DNA of 64,000 nucleotides. Source: Enhydrobacter sp. Its GTDB lineage: Bacteria > Pseudomonadota > Alphaproteobacteria > Reyranellales > Reyranellaceae. The position numbers were made by a program, and so were the translations under genes. Each line of letters begins with the position of its first letter. Within the stretch, counting starts at the first letter, position 1. Below the pieces are notes generated by a model that saw nothing but the letters and a program-made list of their open reading frames with translations, ran no database searches and was not told the DNA's origin. Of this stretch, positions 32,862-40,947 are shown piece after piece. The stretch spans positions 930,001 through 994,000 of the forward strand of contig CP075528.1 of assembly GCA_025808875.1 (NCBI GenBank), written 5' to 3'.

Positions 32862-33890
32862 CTAACGGCGCCCTTCGACGAATCCCATGAGGAACTGGAC
32901 GAGGTTGCGGCCCAGATCGTCGCTGAGATAGCCGCCTTCCTGCACCAGCACCGTCGGCAGGCCGAGGCCGGCGATCTTCGCCGCCATGGCGCGAAAGCCC
33001 GCACCCGTCACCTTCAGCCCCTGCAGCGGATCGCTCTCGCTGGCGTCGAGCCCCAGCGCCACGACCAGCGCGGAGGGCGCGAAGGTCCTGATGCGGGCCA
33101 GCGCGGCGTCGCCCGCTTCGAGCCAGGGCGTGTCGGGGGAACCGAGCGGCAGCGGCAGGTTGAGGTTGCAGCCTTCGCCGCTGCCCGCGCCGCGCTCGTG
33201 GGCGTGACCCCAGAAATAGGGATAGTAGTAGGCCGGGTCGGCGTGGATCGACACGGTGAGCACGTCGGCTCGCTCCCAGAAGATGCCCTGCGTGCCGTTT
33301 CCGTGGTGGACGTCGACATCGAGCACCGCCACGCGAGCATGGCGGGAGCGTAGCCGCTGGGCGGCGATCGCCGTGTTGTTGAGGAAGCAGAAGCCGCCTG
33401 CCATGTCGGCATAGGCGTGGTGGCCGGGCGGCCGGCAGAGGGCATAGGCCTCGCCGGCGCCGTCGAGCACGAGATCGGCGGCTGTCGTCGCGACCTCGGT
33501 CGCGGCGAGCGCGGCATCCCATGTGCCCGGCCCGATCGGGCAGGCCATGTCGACCTGATGCCAGCCGGCGCGGCCGGCGAGTGCCTTTGGGTAGGTCGCG
33601 GGATAGCGCGCGGGGTGGACATTGGGCACCACCTCGGGGCCGGCGCCGGGCAGCTCGGCCCATTCACGCGCGATGACCTGCAGAAAGTCGAGATACTCGG
33701 GGGTGTGCACCGAGGCCGCGGGCGCAATGCCGTGGGTGCCGGGTGCGATGACCTCGTGGCCGGCGCCGCGGGCGGCGGCGAGCAGCCGATCGGCGCGCTC
33801 GGGTTGCTCGGTGCTTCTCTGCTTCACGCCCCGCACGAAGAAGGTCTGCGGGTCATGGCCGGCATGGCGGTCGGAGTAGACGAGCTTCAC
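32862..33890 (-). CDS. Histone deacetylase family protein (acetylpolyamine amidohydrolase-like)
   Basis: 342 residues with arginase/deacetylase-fold active-site motifs: LCRPPGHHAYADMAGGFCFLNNTAIAA, LDVDVHHGNGTQGIFWE (Asp and His zinc ligands), LGLDASESDPLQG (second Asp ligand) and VLVQEGGY. Bacterial homologues deacetylate acetylpolyamines or other acetamides. GTG start overlaps the dienelactone hydrolase TGA by 4 bases, so the two are coupled. Confidence 0.88.
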   Translation of the reverse strand: MKLVYSDRHAGHDPQTFFVRGVKQRSTEQPERADRLLAAARGAGHEVIAPGTHGIAPAASVHTPEYLDFLQVIAREWAELPGAGPEVVPNVHPARYPATYPKALAGRAGWHQVDMACPIGPGTWDAALAATEVATTAADLVLDGAGEAYALCRPPGHHAYADMAGGFCFLNNTAIAAQRLRSRHARVAVLDVDVHHGNGTQGIFWERADVLTVSIHADPAYYYPYFWGHAHERGAGSGEGCNLNLPLPLGSPDTPWLEAGDAALARIRTFAPSALVVALGLDASESDPLQGLKVTGAGFRAMAAKIAGLGLPTVLVQEGGYLSDDLGRNLVQFLMGFVEGRR

Positions 33891-34765
33891 GCGAGGTTCT
33901 TCCTGAAGAAGGTGACGGTGCGTTCCCAGGCGAGCCTGGCCGCAGCCTCCTGGTAGCGCGGCGTCGAGTTGTTGTGGAAGCCGTGTTGGGTGCCTGGATA
34001 GAAGTGCGCCTCGTAGGGAACACCGGCGCTCTTGAGGGCCGTCTCGAAATCCGGCCACATGGCGTTGATGCGCTCGTCGTTCTCGGCGTAGTGAATCAGG
34101 AGCGGCGCCTTGATGCGCGGCGCCTCTGCGGCCGGCGCGGCAGCGCCGTAGAACGGCACGGCGGCGCCGAGATCGGCGCCCATGGTCACGGCGAGATAGT
34201 TGGTCGTGCCGCCGCCCCAGCAGAATCCTGTCGCGCCGATCTTGCCGGAAGAGAGTGCATGCGCCTTCAGGTAGCGCGCGCTGTTCAGCATGTCGGTGCG
34301 CAACTTGGCCTGGTCGAGACCGGCCTGCAGGGTGCGGCCGTCGTCGTCGTTGCCGGGATAGCCGCCGGCCGGGAACAGCCCGTCGGGCGCCAGTGCCAGG
34401 AAACCCTCGACAGCGGCGCGGCGGGCGACGTCTTCGATGTAGGGGTTGAGGCCGCGATTCTCGTGAACCACCAGGACGGTCGGGAACGGCCCGTTGCCGC
34501 GTGGCTGAACGAGGTAGCCGCGCATGGTGCCGGAATTGCCGCCCGGAGACGGATAGGTGACGTACTGCGCCCTGATGCGGGTATCGGTGAAGGAGATGGT
34601 CTGTGCGTTGGCGTAGCGCGGCATCAGCGCCTGCGCCATGGCGAGGCCGCCGGCCGTCACGGCTGCCGCCTGCACGAGGAACGCGCGCCGGTCGATGCGG
34701 CCGTGGCAGTATTCGTCGTAGAGATCGAAGATGCGCTGGTCGATCCAGGCCGTCAGTCCGTCCAT
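33887..34765 (-). CDS. Dienelactone hydrolase family protein, exported
   Basis: 292 residues. An N-terminal twin-arginine-like signal (HGRIDRRAFLVQAAAVTAGGLAMAQ) precedes an alpha/beta hydrolase. The nucleophile is Cys in GATGFCWGGGTTNY, with Asp in AENDERINAMW and His in PGTQHGFHN, the dienelactone hydrolase triad. It would act in the periplasm on a lactone or ester. Follows the CoA-transferase gene by 11 bases. Confidence 0.88.
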   Translation of the reverse strand: MDGLTAWIDQRIFDLYDEYCHGRIDRRAFLVQAAAVTAGGLAMAQALMPRYANAQTISFTDTRIRAQYVTYPSPGGNSGTMRGYLVQPRGNGPFPTVLVVHENRGLNPYIEDVARRAAVEGFLALAPDGLFPAGGYPGNDDDGRTLQAGLDQAKLRTDMLNSARYLKAHALSSGKIGATGFCWGGGTTNYLAVTMGADLGAAVPFYGAAAPAAEAPRIKAPLLIHYAENDERINAMWPDFETALKSAGVPYEAHFYPGTQHGFHNNSTPRYQEAAARLAWERTVTFFRKNLA

Positions 34766-34776
34766 CCGTTGTCTCC

Positions 34777-35949
34777 TCAGCCTCCCGCGATCGCCCTGGC
34801 CTGCCTGAGGGTTGCGATCTCGGCATCGCTATAGCCGACTTCGCGCAGGACCTCGACCGTGTGCTCGCCCACCATCGGCGCCTTGCGCCTCACCTCGACC
34901 GGCGTGTCAGAGAGCTTGATCGGGTTGTTGGCCGACTTCACCGGTCCGATGTCCGGATACTCGACCTCGATCACGCTGCCGCGCGCCTCGGTATGGGCAT
35001 TGGCGACGACGTCGCTGATCTTGTAGGCAGCCGAGCAGGGCATGCCGGCCGGAATCAGCCGGTCGAGCAGTTCGTCGGCGGTGTGCTGCAGGAAGTGCGC
35101 CTCGATCATCGGCTCGAGGATGGCGCGGTTGGCGACCCGGTCCTTGTTCGTTGCGAAACGAACGTCGGCCAGCCAGTCGGGCTTGCCGAGGGCGGTGCAG
35201 AGCAACTTCCAGAAAGCGTCGTTGGTGCCGGCGATGAACACTGGCTGCGTCTTCGTCGGAAAGACGCGCAACGGGCAGATGATGGTGTTGGACGTGCCCA
35301 TGCGCTCCGGATTCTCGCCCGTCAGACCGTGATGGGTGATCCAGTGGCTCATCATGTGCATGCCGACGTCGAACAGCGAGAGGTCGAGGCGCTGGCCCTT
35401 GCCGGTCTTGTGTCGTCCGAGCAGGGCGAAGGCGATGCCGGCGGCGCAGAACGAGCCGGTGCAGTAGTCGATGGGTGCGGTGCCGACGCGGCACATCTCG
35501 CCCAAATAAGGGCCGGTGGCGTCCATCAGGCCGATCTCGGCCTGGATGCAGGGGTCATAGCCGGCGCGATGGGAGTAGGGGCCGGTCTGACCGTAGCCCG
35601 ACACCGAGGCATAGACGATGCGCGGATTCTCCCTCGACACCACGTCCCAGCCGAAACCCAGCTTGTCGATCACGCCCGGCGTGAAGGCCTCCATGAAGAC
35701 GTCGGCCTTGCGGACGAGGCGCATCAGCACGTCGCGGCCGCCCTCGGTCCTGAGATCGACGGCGAGGCCGCGCTTGTTGCGGTTCATCGAGGGCACCCAG
35801 GCGCCGCCGAAATGCGGCCGGAAATGCTCGCCGTTCAGCGGCTCGACCTTGATGACGTCGGCGCCCATGTCGCCCAGGATCTGGCCGGCGGTCGGGCCGG
35901 CAATGACTTGAGTGAGATCGAGGACCAGCGTGTCGGAGAGAGGCAGCAT
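34777..35949 (-). CDS. Class III CoA-transferase (CaiB/BaiF)
   Basis: 390 residues starting MLPLSDTLVLDLTQVIAGPTAGQILGDMGADVIKVEPL, the typical family III opening, with the NRNKRGLAVDLRTEGGRDVLMRLVRKADV segment, GYGQTGPYSHRAGYDPCIQAEIGLMDATG and a catalytic Asp expected in the later GKPDWLADVRF region or nearby. Transfers CoA between carboxylic acids; donor and acceptor unknown. First gene of a three-gene leftward operon, divergent from an amidohydrolase gene. Confidence 0.9.
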   Translation of the reverse strand: MLPLSDTLVLDLTQVIAGPTAGQILGDMGADVIKVEPLNGEHFRPHFGGAWVPSMNRNKRGLAVDLRTEGGRDVLMRLVRKADVFMEAFTPGVIDKLGFGWDVVSRENPRIVYASVSGYGQTGPYSHRAGYDPCIQAEIGLMDATGPYLGEMCRVGTAPIDYCTGSFCAAGIAFALLGRHKTGKGQRLDLSLFDVGMHMMSHWITHHGLTGENPERMGTSNTIICPLRVFPTKTQPVFIAGTNDAFWKLLCTALGKPDWLADVRFATNKDRVANRAILEPMIEAHFLQHTADELLDRLIPAGMPCSAAYKISDVVANAHTEARGSVIEVEYPDIGPVKSANNPIKLSDTPVEVRRKAPMVGEHTVEVLREVGYSDAEIATLRQARAIAGG

Positions 35950-36031
35950 GCCGTGAGGACTAGCGCCTTTGCCGAGGGTGCGCCACAGCGCGGCCATGCT
36001 ACGTTTCGCAGCCATTGCCAGGGAGTACCGA

Positions 36032-37270
36032 ATGACCGCCGACCGCCCCAATCTCAGGATCGATTCCGATCGCCTTTGGTCGAGCCTGATGGAGCTGGCG
36101 CGAATCGGCGGTACGGAGAAGGGTGGCGTTTGCCGCATCGCGCTCACCGATCTCGATCGCCAGGGCCGCGACCTGTTCGTGCGCTGGGCGAAGGAGGCGG
36201 GGGCCACCATCAAGGTCGACCAGCTCGGCAACATCTTCGCGCGACGTGAGGGCCGCGATCCGGCCAAGCCGCCGGTGATGACGGGCAGCCATCTCGACAC
36301 CCAACCGACCGGCGGCAAGTTCGACGGTGCCTACGGCGTGATGGCGGGGCTCGAGGTTCTGCGCGTGCTACACGATTCCAACTACGTCACCGAGGCGCCG
36401 ATCGAGGTCGCGGTGTGGACGAACGAGGAAGGCTGCCGCTTCGCCCCAGCCATGGTGGCGTCGGGCGTGTTCGGCGGCGCCTTCACGCTGGAGCATGCGT
36501 TGTCCATCAGGGACCGCGATGGCGTGAGCTTCGGCGAGGCGTTGAAGCAGATCGGCTATGACGGCAAGGAGCCGGTCAGCGGCCGCAAAGTCGGCGCCTT
36601 CTTCGAGGCGCATATCGAGCAGGGTCCGATCCTCGAACGCGAGAAGAAGACGATCGGCGTCGTGACCGGTGCGCAGGGGCAGCGCTGGTATGAGATTTCC
36701 TGGACCGGCATGGAGAGTCATGCCGGCACGACGCCGATGGAAGGCCGTCGCGACGCGCTGGTAGGGGCCGCCGAGCTGATCGTCGAGTGTCGCCGCATCG
36801 GCAATCGTCCGAACGGCCGCTCGACGGTGGGTGTGATCGAGAGCCAGCCGCAGTCGCGCAACACCATTCCGGGCCGCGTTTTCATGACGGTCGATTTCCG
36901 CCATCCCGATGACGGTGAGCTGACGAGGATGGACGCCGAGATGCGCGCCGCCGCCGCCGACATCGCCAGGCGTCACCGCCTCGACGTGGCGATCGAGCAG
37001 ATCTGGTACTTCCCGCCATCGCCTTTCGCGGGAGAGTTGGTCGAGTCGGTGCGCCGCGCCGCCGGCCAGGCGGGCTACCCGCACATGGATATCGTGAGCG
37101 GCGCCGGGCACGACGCCTGCTACGTCTCTCGCGTCGCCCCTACGGCCATGGTCTTCGTGCCGTGCAAAGACGGCATCAGCCACAATGAAGTCGAGGATGC
37201 CACGAAGGCGGACGTGGGGGCCGGCTGCCAGATCCTGCTGCAGGCCATGGTGGAACGGGCCAACGCGTGA
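36032..37270 (+). CDS. M20 family Zn hydrolase (N-carbamoyl-amino-acid/ureidopropionase type)
   Basis: 412 residues. Metal-binding motifs are TGSHLDTQPTGGKFDGAYG, NEEGCRF, EAHIEQGPILE and ISHNEVED; the dimerisation domain contains ESHAGTTPMEGRRDA. This is the pattern of N-carbamoyl-L-amino-acid hydrolase, beta-ureidopropionase and allantoate amidohydrolase. The stop overlaps the start of the BenE-type transporter by 4 bases, suggesting uptake and hydrolysis of a common compound. Confidence 0.9.
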   Translation: MTADRPNLRIDSDRLWSSLMELARIGGTEKGGVCRIALTDLDRQGRDLFVRWAKEAGATIKVDQLGNIFARREGRDPAKPPVMTGSHLDTQPTGGKFDGAYGVMAGLEVLRVLHDSNYVTEAPIEVAVWTNEEGCRFAPAMVASGVFGGAFTLEHALSIRDRDGVSFGEALKQIGYDGKEPVSGRKVGAFFEAHIEQGPILEREKKTIGVVTGAQGQRWYEISWTGMESHAGTTPMEGRRDALVGAAELIVECRRIGNRPNGRSTVGVIESQPQSRNTIPGRVFMTVDFRHPDDGELTRMDAEMRAAAADIARRHRLDVAIEQIWYFPPSPFAGELVESVRRAAGQAGYPHMDIVSGAGHDACYVSRVAPTAMVFVPCKDGISHNEVEDATKADVGAGCQILLQAMVERANA

Positions 37271-38421
37271 TTCGCGGGCAAGTTTCTGCCGCCAGCGCCG
37301 CGCTCGTGGCGACGGTGGCCGGTGCCGGGGGTACGCTGGCGATCGTCCTCGCCGCGGCGCAGGCCGTCGGCGCCACGCCGGCCGAGACCAGTTCATGGGT
37401 GGTGGGCCTCGCCCTTGCCACCGCGCTCGGGTCGCTGGTCCTGAGCGTACGTTACCGCATGCCCATCATCGCCGCCTGGTCGACACCCGGCGCGGCGCTG
37501 ATCGCCTCGACCTCGGGCGTGCCGTCGTTCAACGCCGCCGTTGGCGCCTTCGTGCTGGCGGCCCTCCTGATCCTGCTGACGGCGGCCATCCGCCCGGTCG
37601 GCCGGCTGATCGAGCGCATTCCGGCCAGTATTGCCGCGGCCATGCTGGCCGGCATCCTGCTGCGCCTGGTGATTGCCATGGTCGAATTCGCGCCTGGCGC
37701 GCCGCAGCTCGTGCTGCCACTGATCGCGCTCTTCTTCGTGGTGCGGACCTTCTGGCCGGCACTGTCGTCGCTGGTCGTGCTCGCGGTCGGCGCGGCGCTT
37801 GCCTGGGCGTTCGGCATGGTCCAGCCGATCGACGGTGTCGGGCTCTCCGAGCTGGTGATCGTCGCGCCGGGCTGGGACCTCGCGACGTTGGTCGGGCTTG
37901 GCCTGCCGCTCTACCTCGTCACCATGGCGTCGCAGAATCTGCCGGGATTCGCCGTGCTGCGCGCCTCCGGCTACCAGCCGCCGACGCAGCCGGTGCTGGC
38001 GGTCACCGGCGCGCTGTCGCTCGGCACGGCGTTCCTCGGCTCACATACCTCGAACCTGGCGGCGATCTCGGCGGCACTTTGCACCGGGCCCGATGCCCAT
38101 CCTGATCCGGCCAGGCGCTGGATCACCGGCCCGTTCTATGCCCTGTGGTGGGGGCTGATCGCCTTGTTCGGTGCATCGCTGGTCGGCCTGTTCGGGGCGC
38201 TGCCGCCGGCCCTGCTGGCGACGGTTGCCGGCACGGCGCTGCTGGGATCGCTCGCCGGTGCCATGGGCACGGCCCTCGCGGAGGAGCGTGGTCGGTTGGC
38301 GGCGACGGCGACGCTCGCCGTCACCGCGTCGGGCGTGACATTGGCAGGCGTCGGCTCTGCCTTCTGGGGCCTGATCGCCGGCCTCGCGATATTGGGATTG
38401 GACCGTATCCTGAGGCGCTGA
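37267..38421 (+). CDS. BenE family (benzoate/H+ symporter-like) transporter
   Basis: 384 residues with 11-12 predicted membrane helices; diagnostic phrases include RMPIIAAWSTPGAALIAS, RIPASIAAAMLAGILLRL and TMASQNLPGFAVLRASGYQPPTQPVL with FLGSHTSNLAAISAALCTGPDAHPDP. BenE proteins belong to the nucleobase-transporter-like fold. Benzoate is the named substrate of the family, but coupling to an amidohydrolase makes other acids or purine breakdown products possible. Confidence 0.85.
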   Translation: MIRGQVSAASAALVATVAGAGGTLAIVLAAAQAVGATPAETSSWVVGLALATALGSLVLSVRYRMPIIAAWSTPGAALIASTSGVPSFNAAVGAFVLAALLILLTAAIRPVGRLIERIPASIAAAMLAGILLRLVIAMVEFAPGAPQLVLPLIALFFVVRTFWPALSSLVVLAVGAALAWAFGMVQPIDGVGLSELVIVAPGWDLATLVGLGLPLYLVTMASQNLPGFAVLRASGYQPPTQPVLAVTGALSLGTAFLGSHTSNLAAISAALCTGPDAHPDPARRWITGPFYALWWGLIALFGASLVGLFGALPPALLATVAGTALLGSLAGAMGTALAEERGRLAATATLAVTASGVTLAGVGSAFWGLIAGLAILGLDRILRR

Positions 38422-38450
38422 CAGGCTCCCGCCATCGAGGGAGGAGCTTG

Positions 38451-39332
38451 ATGAACAGGATCGCCGTATCGCTGCTCGCCGCAGCGATGTTCGTACTGCC
38501 GGTCGCGAGCCGGGCCCAGGCGCCGGTGACGCCGTCGGCGCAGAATCCGGTACGAGAGATCACCAGGATCGCCGGCGAGATCTATCGATTCCGCAACAAC
38601 AACCATTACTCGATTTTCGCTGTGACGCCGGCCGGCATCATCGCCACCGACCCGATCAATGCCGGAGCGGCGACCTGGCTCAAGGACGAGATGAGGAAGC
38701 GCTGGCCGGATCGGCCCATCAGGTTTGTGATCTACAGCCACGATCATGCCGACCACATTTCGGGCGGCGAGGTGTGGGCCGATACCGCAATCGTGGTGGC
38801 GCACCAGAACGCGAAGGACGTCATCGTCGGCGAGAATCGGCCGACGGCGGTGCCGCAGGTGACATTCTCCGATGCGGCCACTCTCGAACTCGGCGGCACG
38901 GTCGTCGAATTGCACTATGTCGGGCGCAACCATTCGAACAACTCGGTCGTCATGCGCTTTCCTCGGGAGAAACTCGCCTTCGCGGTCGATTTCGTCCCGG
39001 TGCGCGCGGTGGCGTTCCGCGACTTTCCCGACGCCTATCTCGAAGAGTGGATCGAGTCGCTGCGCCGCGTCGAGGCGCTGGAGTTCGACGTCTTCGTGCC
39101 GGGCCATGGTCCCCTCGGCGACAAGGCGAGCGTCGCGGCCTTTCGCGGCTACATGGAAGACCTGCGGGCCCAGGTGCTCGCCGCCGCGCGCGCCGGCAAG
39201 TCCCTCGAGGAGACCAAGAAGAGCGTCGACCTGTCGAAGTACAAAGAGTGGGGCGGGTTCGAGCAGATGAGCCCGCTCAACATCGAGGGCATGTACCGCA
39301 TGGTCCAAGCCAACCGCAGGCCAAATCCATAG
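38451..39332 (+). CDS. Exported metallo-beta-lactamase-fold hydrolase
   Basis: 293 residues with signal peptide MNRIAVSLLAAAMFVLPVASRAQA, zinc motif YSHDHADHISGGEVW (HxHxDH), third-site His in YVGRNHSNNSVV, Asp in FAVDFVP and His in VPGHGPLGDK. Periplasmic hydrolase of the class B family, substrate unknown. GGGAGGAG lies directly before the ATG. Third gene after the amidohydrolase and BenE genes, 29 bases downstream, so probably co-transcribed. Confidence 0.88.
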   Translation: MNRIAVSLLAAAMFVLPVASRAQAPVTPSAQNPVREITRIAGEIYRFRNNNHYSIFAVTPAGIIATDPINAGAATWLKDEMRKRWPDRPIRFVIYSHDHADHISGGEVWADTAIVVAHQNAKDVIVGENRPTAVPQVTFSDAATLELGGTVVELHYVGRNHSNNSVVMRFPREKLAFAVDFVPVRAVAFRDFPDAYLEEWIESLRRVEALEFDVFVPGHGPLGDKASVAAFRGYMEDLRAQVLAAARAGKSLEETKKSVDLSKYKEWGGFEQMSPLNIEGMYRMVQANRRPNP

Positions 39333-39414
39333 AGTCTCTCCGGTCTGTCGCATCGCCGGCGGGAGACGGGCAGTTCCCGGTTCGGGTGAATACCCAATCG
39401 AGCCAATGGCTTGC

Positions 39415-39437
39415 GATGTCTCACCGGGTGAGACATC
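39415..39437. repeat. Perfect 11-bp inverted repeat
   Basis: GATGTCTCACC (39415-39425) and GGTGAGACATC (39427-39437) flank a single G. It sits six bases to the left of the dispersed repeat copy B and has no counterpart beside copy A. Could be a strong hairpin closing the preceding operon or a regulator site; there is no T-run typical of an intrinsic terminator. Confidence 0.6.
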
Positions 39438-39442
39438 GGCCA

Positions 39443-39558
39443 GTGGATGAGTGGACACCGAGGAGGCAGGGGACTGTGAGGATTCGTGGACGAATCGCCT
39501 CGGATGCCGATGCCATCGGCATCCAACCCGTCCACGGGGCGTGGACGCACCGAGGACG
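39443..39558. repeat. Dispersed structured intergenic repeat, copy B
   Basis: Second copy of the element at 2440-2556, same orientation. The hairpin core GATGCCGAT / ATCGGCATC (39503-39523) is identical to copy A. The outer arms here are CGTGGACG (39485-39492) and CGTCCACG (39529-39536), 8 bp, with the same 10- and 5-base spacings to the core as in copy A. The element lies between an exported hydrolase and the CMD-family gene. Confidence 0.8.
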
Positions 39559-39598
39559 CCGCGGGTGCCGCCGTACGGACGTTCCGGGCCGAACGATT

Positions 39599-40144
39599 CT
39601 AGACGGCGGGGAAGCGCGCGCCGTAGGGCTCGAGAGGCAGGTCGAGCCCGCGGCAGAGGAAGCTGATCGTGTGGTAGTAGCCGGTCAGCGCGATCGCCTC
39701 GAGCGCCTGCGCCTCGTTGAAGTGCGTGCGCAAGGCCTGCCAGGTCGTTTCGGCGATCGTGCGCCGGTCGACGAGATCGTCGACGAGCGCGATCAGCGCC
39801 TGCTCGGCGGGCGACCAGCAGTCCGCGCTCGCGGGTCCGTGCACGATCGCCGCGACATGCTCCGCCTCGAATCCGACGCGCCTGGCGAAGAAGGCGATAT
39901 GGACGCCCCATTCGTACTCGCAGCCGAGCCGCGCGGTCGTACGGTCGATGACGATTTCGCGGTGGCGCAACGTGAGCGGGCCTTTGTCCAGCAATCCACC
40001 GGCGAACAACTTCGTGAAGACGCGCGGGCTTCGCGCCATGGTTCGGAACAGCAGCAGCGGCTCGACGCCGGGCGGCATGATGCGGGCGAGCTCGGCGGCG
40101 ACGGCCGGCTCGTAGGGCGGGGTGTCCGGAGCGATGCGCGACAT
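39599..40144 (-). CDS. Carboxymuconolactone decarboxylase (CMD) family protein
   Basis: 181 residues, all-helical AhpD/CMD fold. The core segment is LRHREIVIDRTTARLGCEYEWGVHIAFFARRVG, where the position of the second AhpD cysteine is Glu (CEYE instead of CxxC), followed by His. It is therefore not a thiol peroxidase of AhpD type and more like the decarboxylase-related branch. Divergent from an HxlR regulator, with two CTAC-N7-GTAG sites between the start codons. Confidence 0.85.
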   Translation of the reverse strand: MSRIAPDTPPYEPAVAAELARIMPPGVEPLLLFRTMARSPRVFTKLFAGGLLDKGPLTLRHREIVIDRTTARLGCEYEWGVHIAFFARRVGFEAEHVAAIVHGPASADCWSPAEQALIALVDDLVDRRTIAETTWQALRTHFNEAQALEAIALTGYYHTISFLCRGLDLPLEPYGARFPAV

Positions 40145-40145
40145 G

Positions 40146-40192
40146 CTACTTATTCTGTAGTGGCATCATTGTCGACGCTACATAAAATGTAG
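40146..40192. promoter_or_regulatory. Tandem operators for the HxlR-family regulator
   Basis: CTAC-N7-GTAG occurs twice: 40146-40160 (spacer TTATTCT) and 40178-40192 (spacer ATAAAAT; arms extend to CTACAT/ATGTAG). The centres are 32 bases apart, three helical turns, filling the 64-base gap between the divergent CMD and HxlR genes. HxlR dimers usually bind such palindromes to repress their neighbour and themselves. Confidence 0.65.
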
Positions 40193-40208
40193 TAACAGGG
40201 CGAAATAG

Positions 40209-40520
40209 ATGGTGAAGCGCATCCGCGGCTCGACGACCGGCCGTCCGATCATGGTTTTGCTCGACCTGCTGGGAAGGCGCTGGGCGCTGCGGCTGATCTG
40301 GGAGCTGCGCGAGGAGCCCCGGCGCTTCCGCGAACTGCAGGACGCGACCGGTGCGAGCCCGACCATCGTCAACGGCCGCCTGGCCGAGTTGCGGGAGGCG
40401 CGGCTGGTCGAGCTCGACGAGGCCGCGGGCTACCGCCTGACGCCGCTCGGCCGTGAGCTCTTCGAGCTCTTCATGCCGCTGCATCGCTGGTCCGAGCGAT
40501 GGGTGAAGTCCGTCACCTGA
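40209..40520 (+). CDS. HxlR family winged-helix regulator
   Basis: 103 residues with the HxlR core: LLGRRWALRLIWELREEPRRFRELQDATGASPTIVNGRLAELREARLVELDEAAGYRLTPLGREL. No Cys residues are visible, so a thiol-switch mechanism as in YodB-type members is unlikely; ligand sensing is more probable. Divergent from the CMD-family gene. Its 3' end overlaps the convergent cytochrome gene by 8 bases. Confidence 0.88.
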   Translation: MVKRIRGSTTGRPIMVLLDLLGRRWALRLIWELREEPRRFRELQDATGASPTIVNGRLAELREARLVELDEAAGYRLTPLGRELFELFMPLHRWSERWVKSVT

Positions 40521-40947
40521 GGAACGGATTGTCGGCACCACGGCCGCGCCGGCGCGGCGGGAACTGCTCGGAAAGATAGTCGAGGATCTCCGCACGCTCC
40601 TCCGGCTTGACCGGCGCCATGCGGTGCTTTTCGAGCATCAGATCGAAGGTCGAATCCCAGAGGTCGCGCGTCAGGCCCTGGGCCTTGATCAGCGCCACAC
40701 CATGACAGGCCGTGCAGGTATAGAAGGTGGTCTCGCGTCCCCTGCCGTCGGGCAGGTCCTCGACGGTGTCGTTGTGCTGGGGCAGCCGGGGCGCGATCTC
40801 GGCCGGTGGAGCAGGCGCGGCCTTGGACGGCGGCGCCCAGACATAGCGATCCTTGCGAAGTTCGCCCGCCTTGTCGGCGGCGAGCAACAGGAAGACCGCC
40901 GTCAACGAGATAGTGCAGACGCCGCCGATACCGATGGGAGACGTCAA
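40513..40947 (-). CDS. sorB: Sulfite dehydrogenase cytochrome c subunit, SorB/SoxD-like
   Basis: 144 residues with an N-terminal membrane or signal segment (IGGVCTISLTAVFLLLAAD) and one haem c site Cys78-Thr-Ala-Cys81-His82 (FYTCTACHGVAL). A Met in the later KHRMAPVKPEE segment is a likely axial ligand. The TTG start overlaps the sorA stop (TTGA), so synthesis is coupled. It accepts electrons from the molybdenum subunit. Between SorB and SoxD types I cannot separate firmly. Confidence 0.8.
   Translation of the reverse strand: MTSPIGIGGVCTISLTAVFLLLAADKAGELRKDRYVWAPPSKAAPAPPAEIAPRLPQHNDTVEDLPDGRGRETTFYTCTACHGVALIKAQGLTRDLWDSTFDLMLEKHRMAPVKPEERAEILDYLSEQFPPRRRGRGADNPFLR

Noticed and set aside
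37267..38421. BenE-type transporter as part of the benzoate box cluster
   Set aside because: It is 21 kb from boxB, on the other strand, and coupled to an amidohydrolase; an ABC importer already adjoins bclA.
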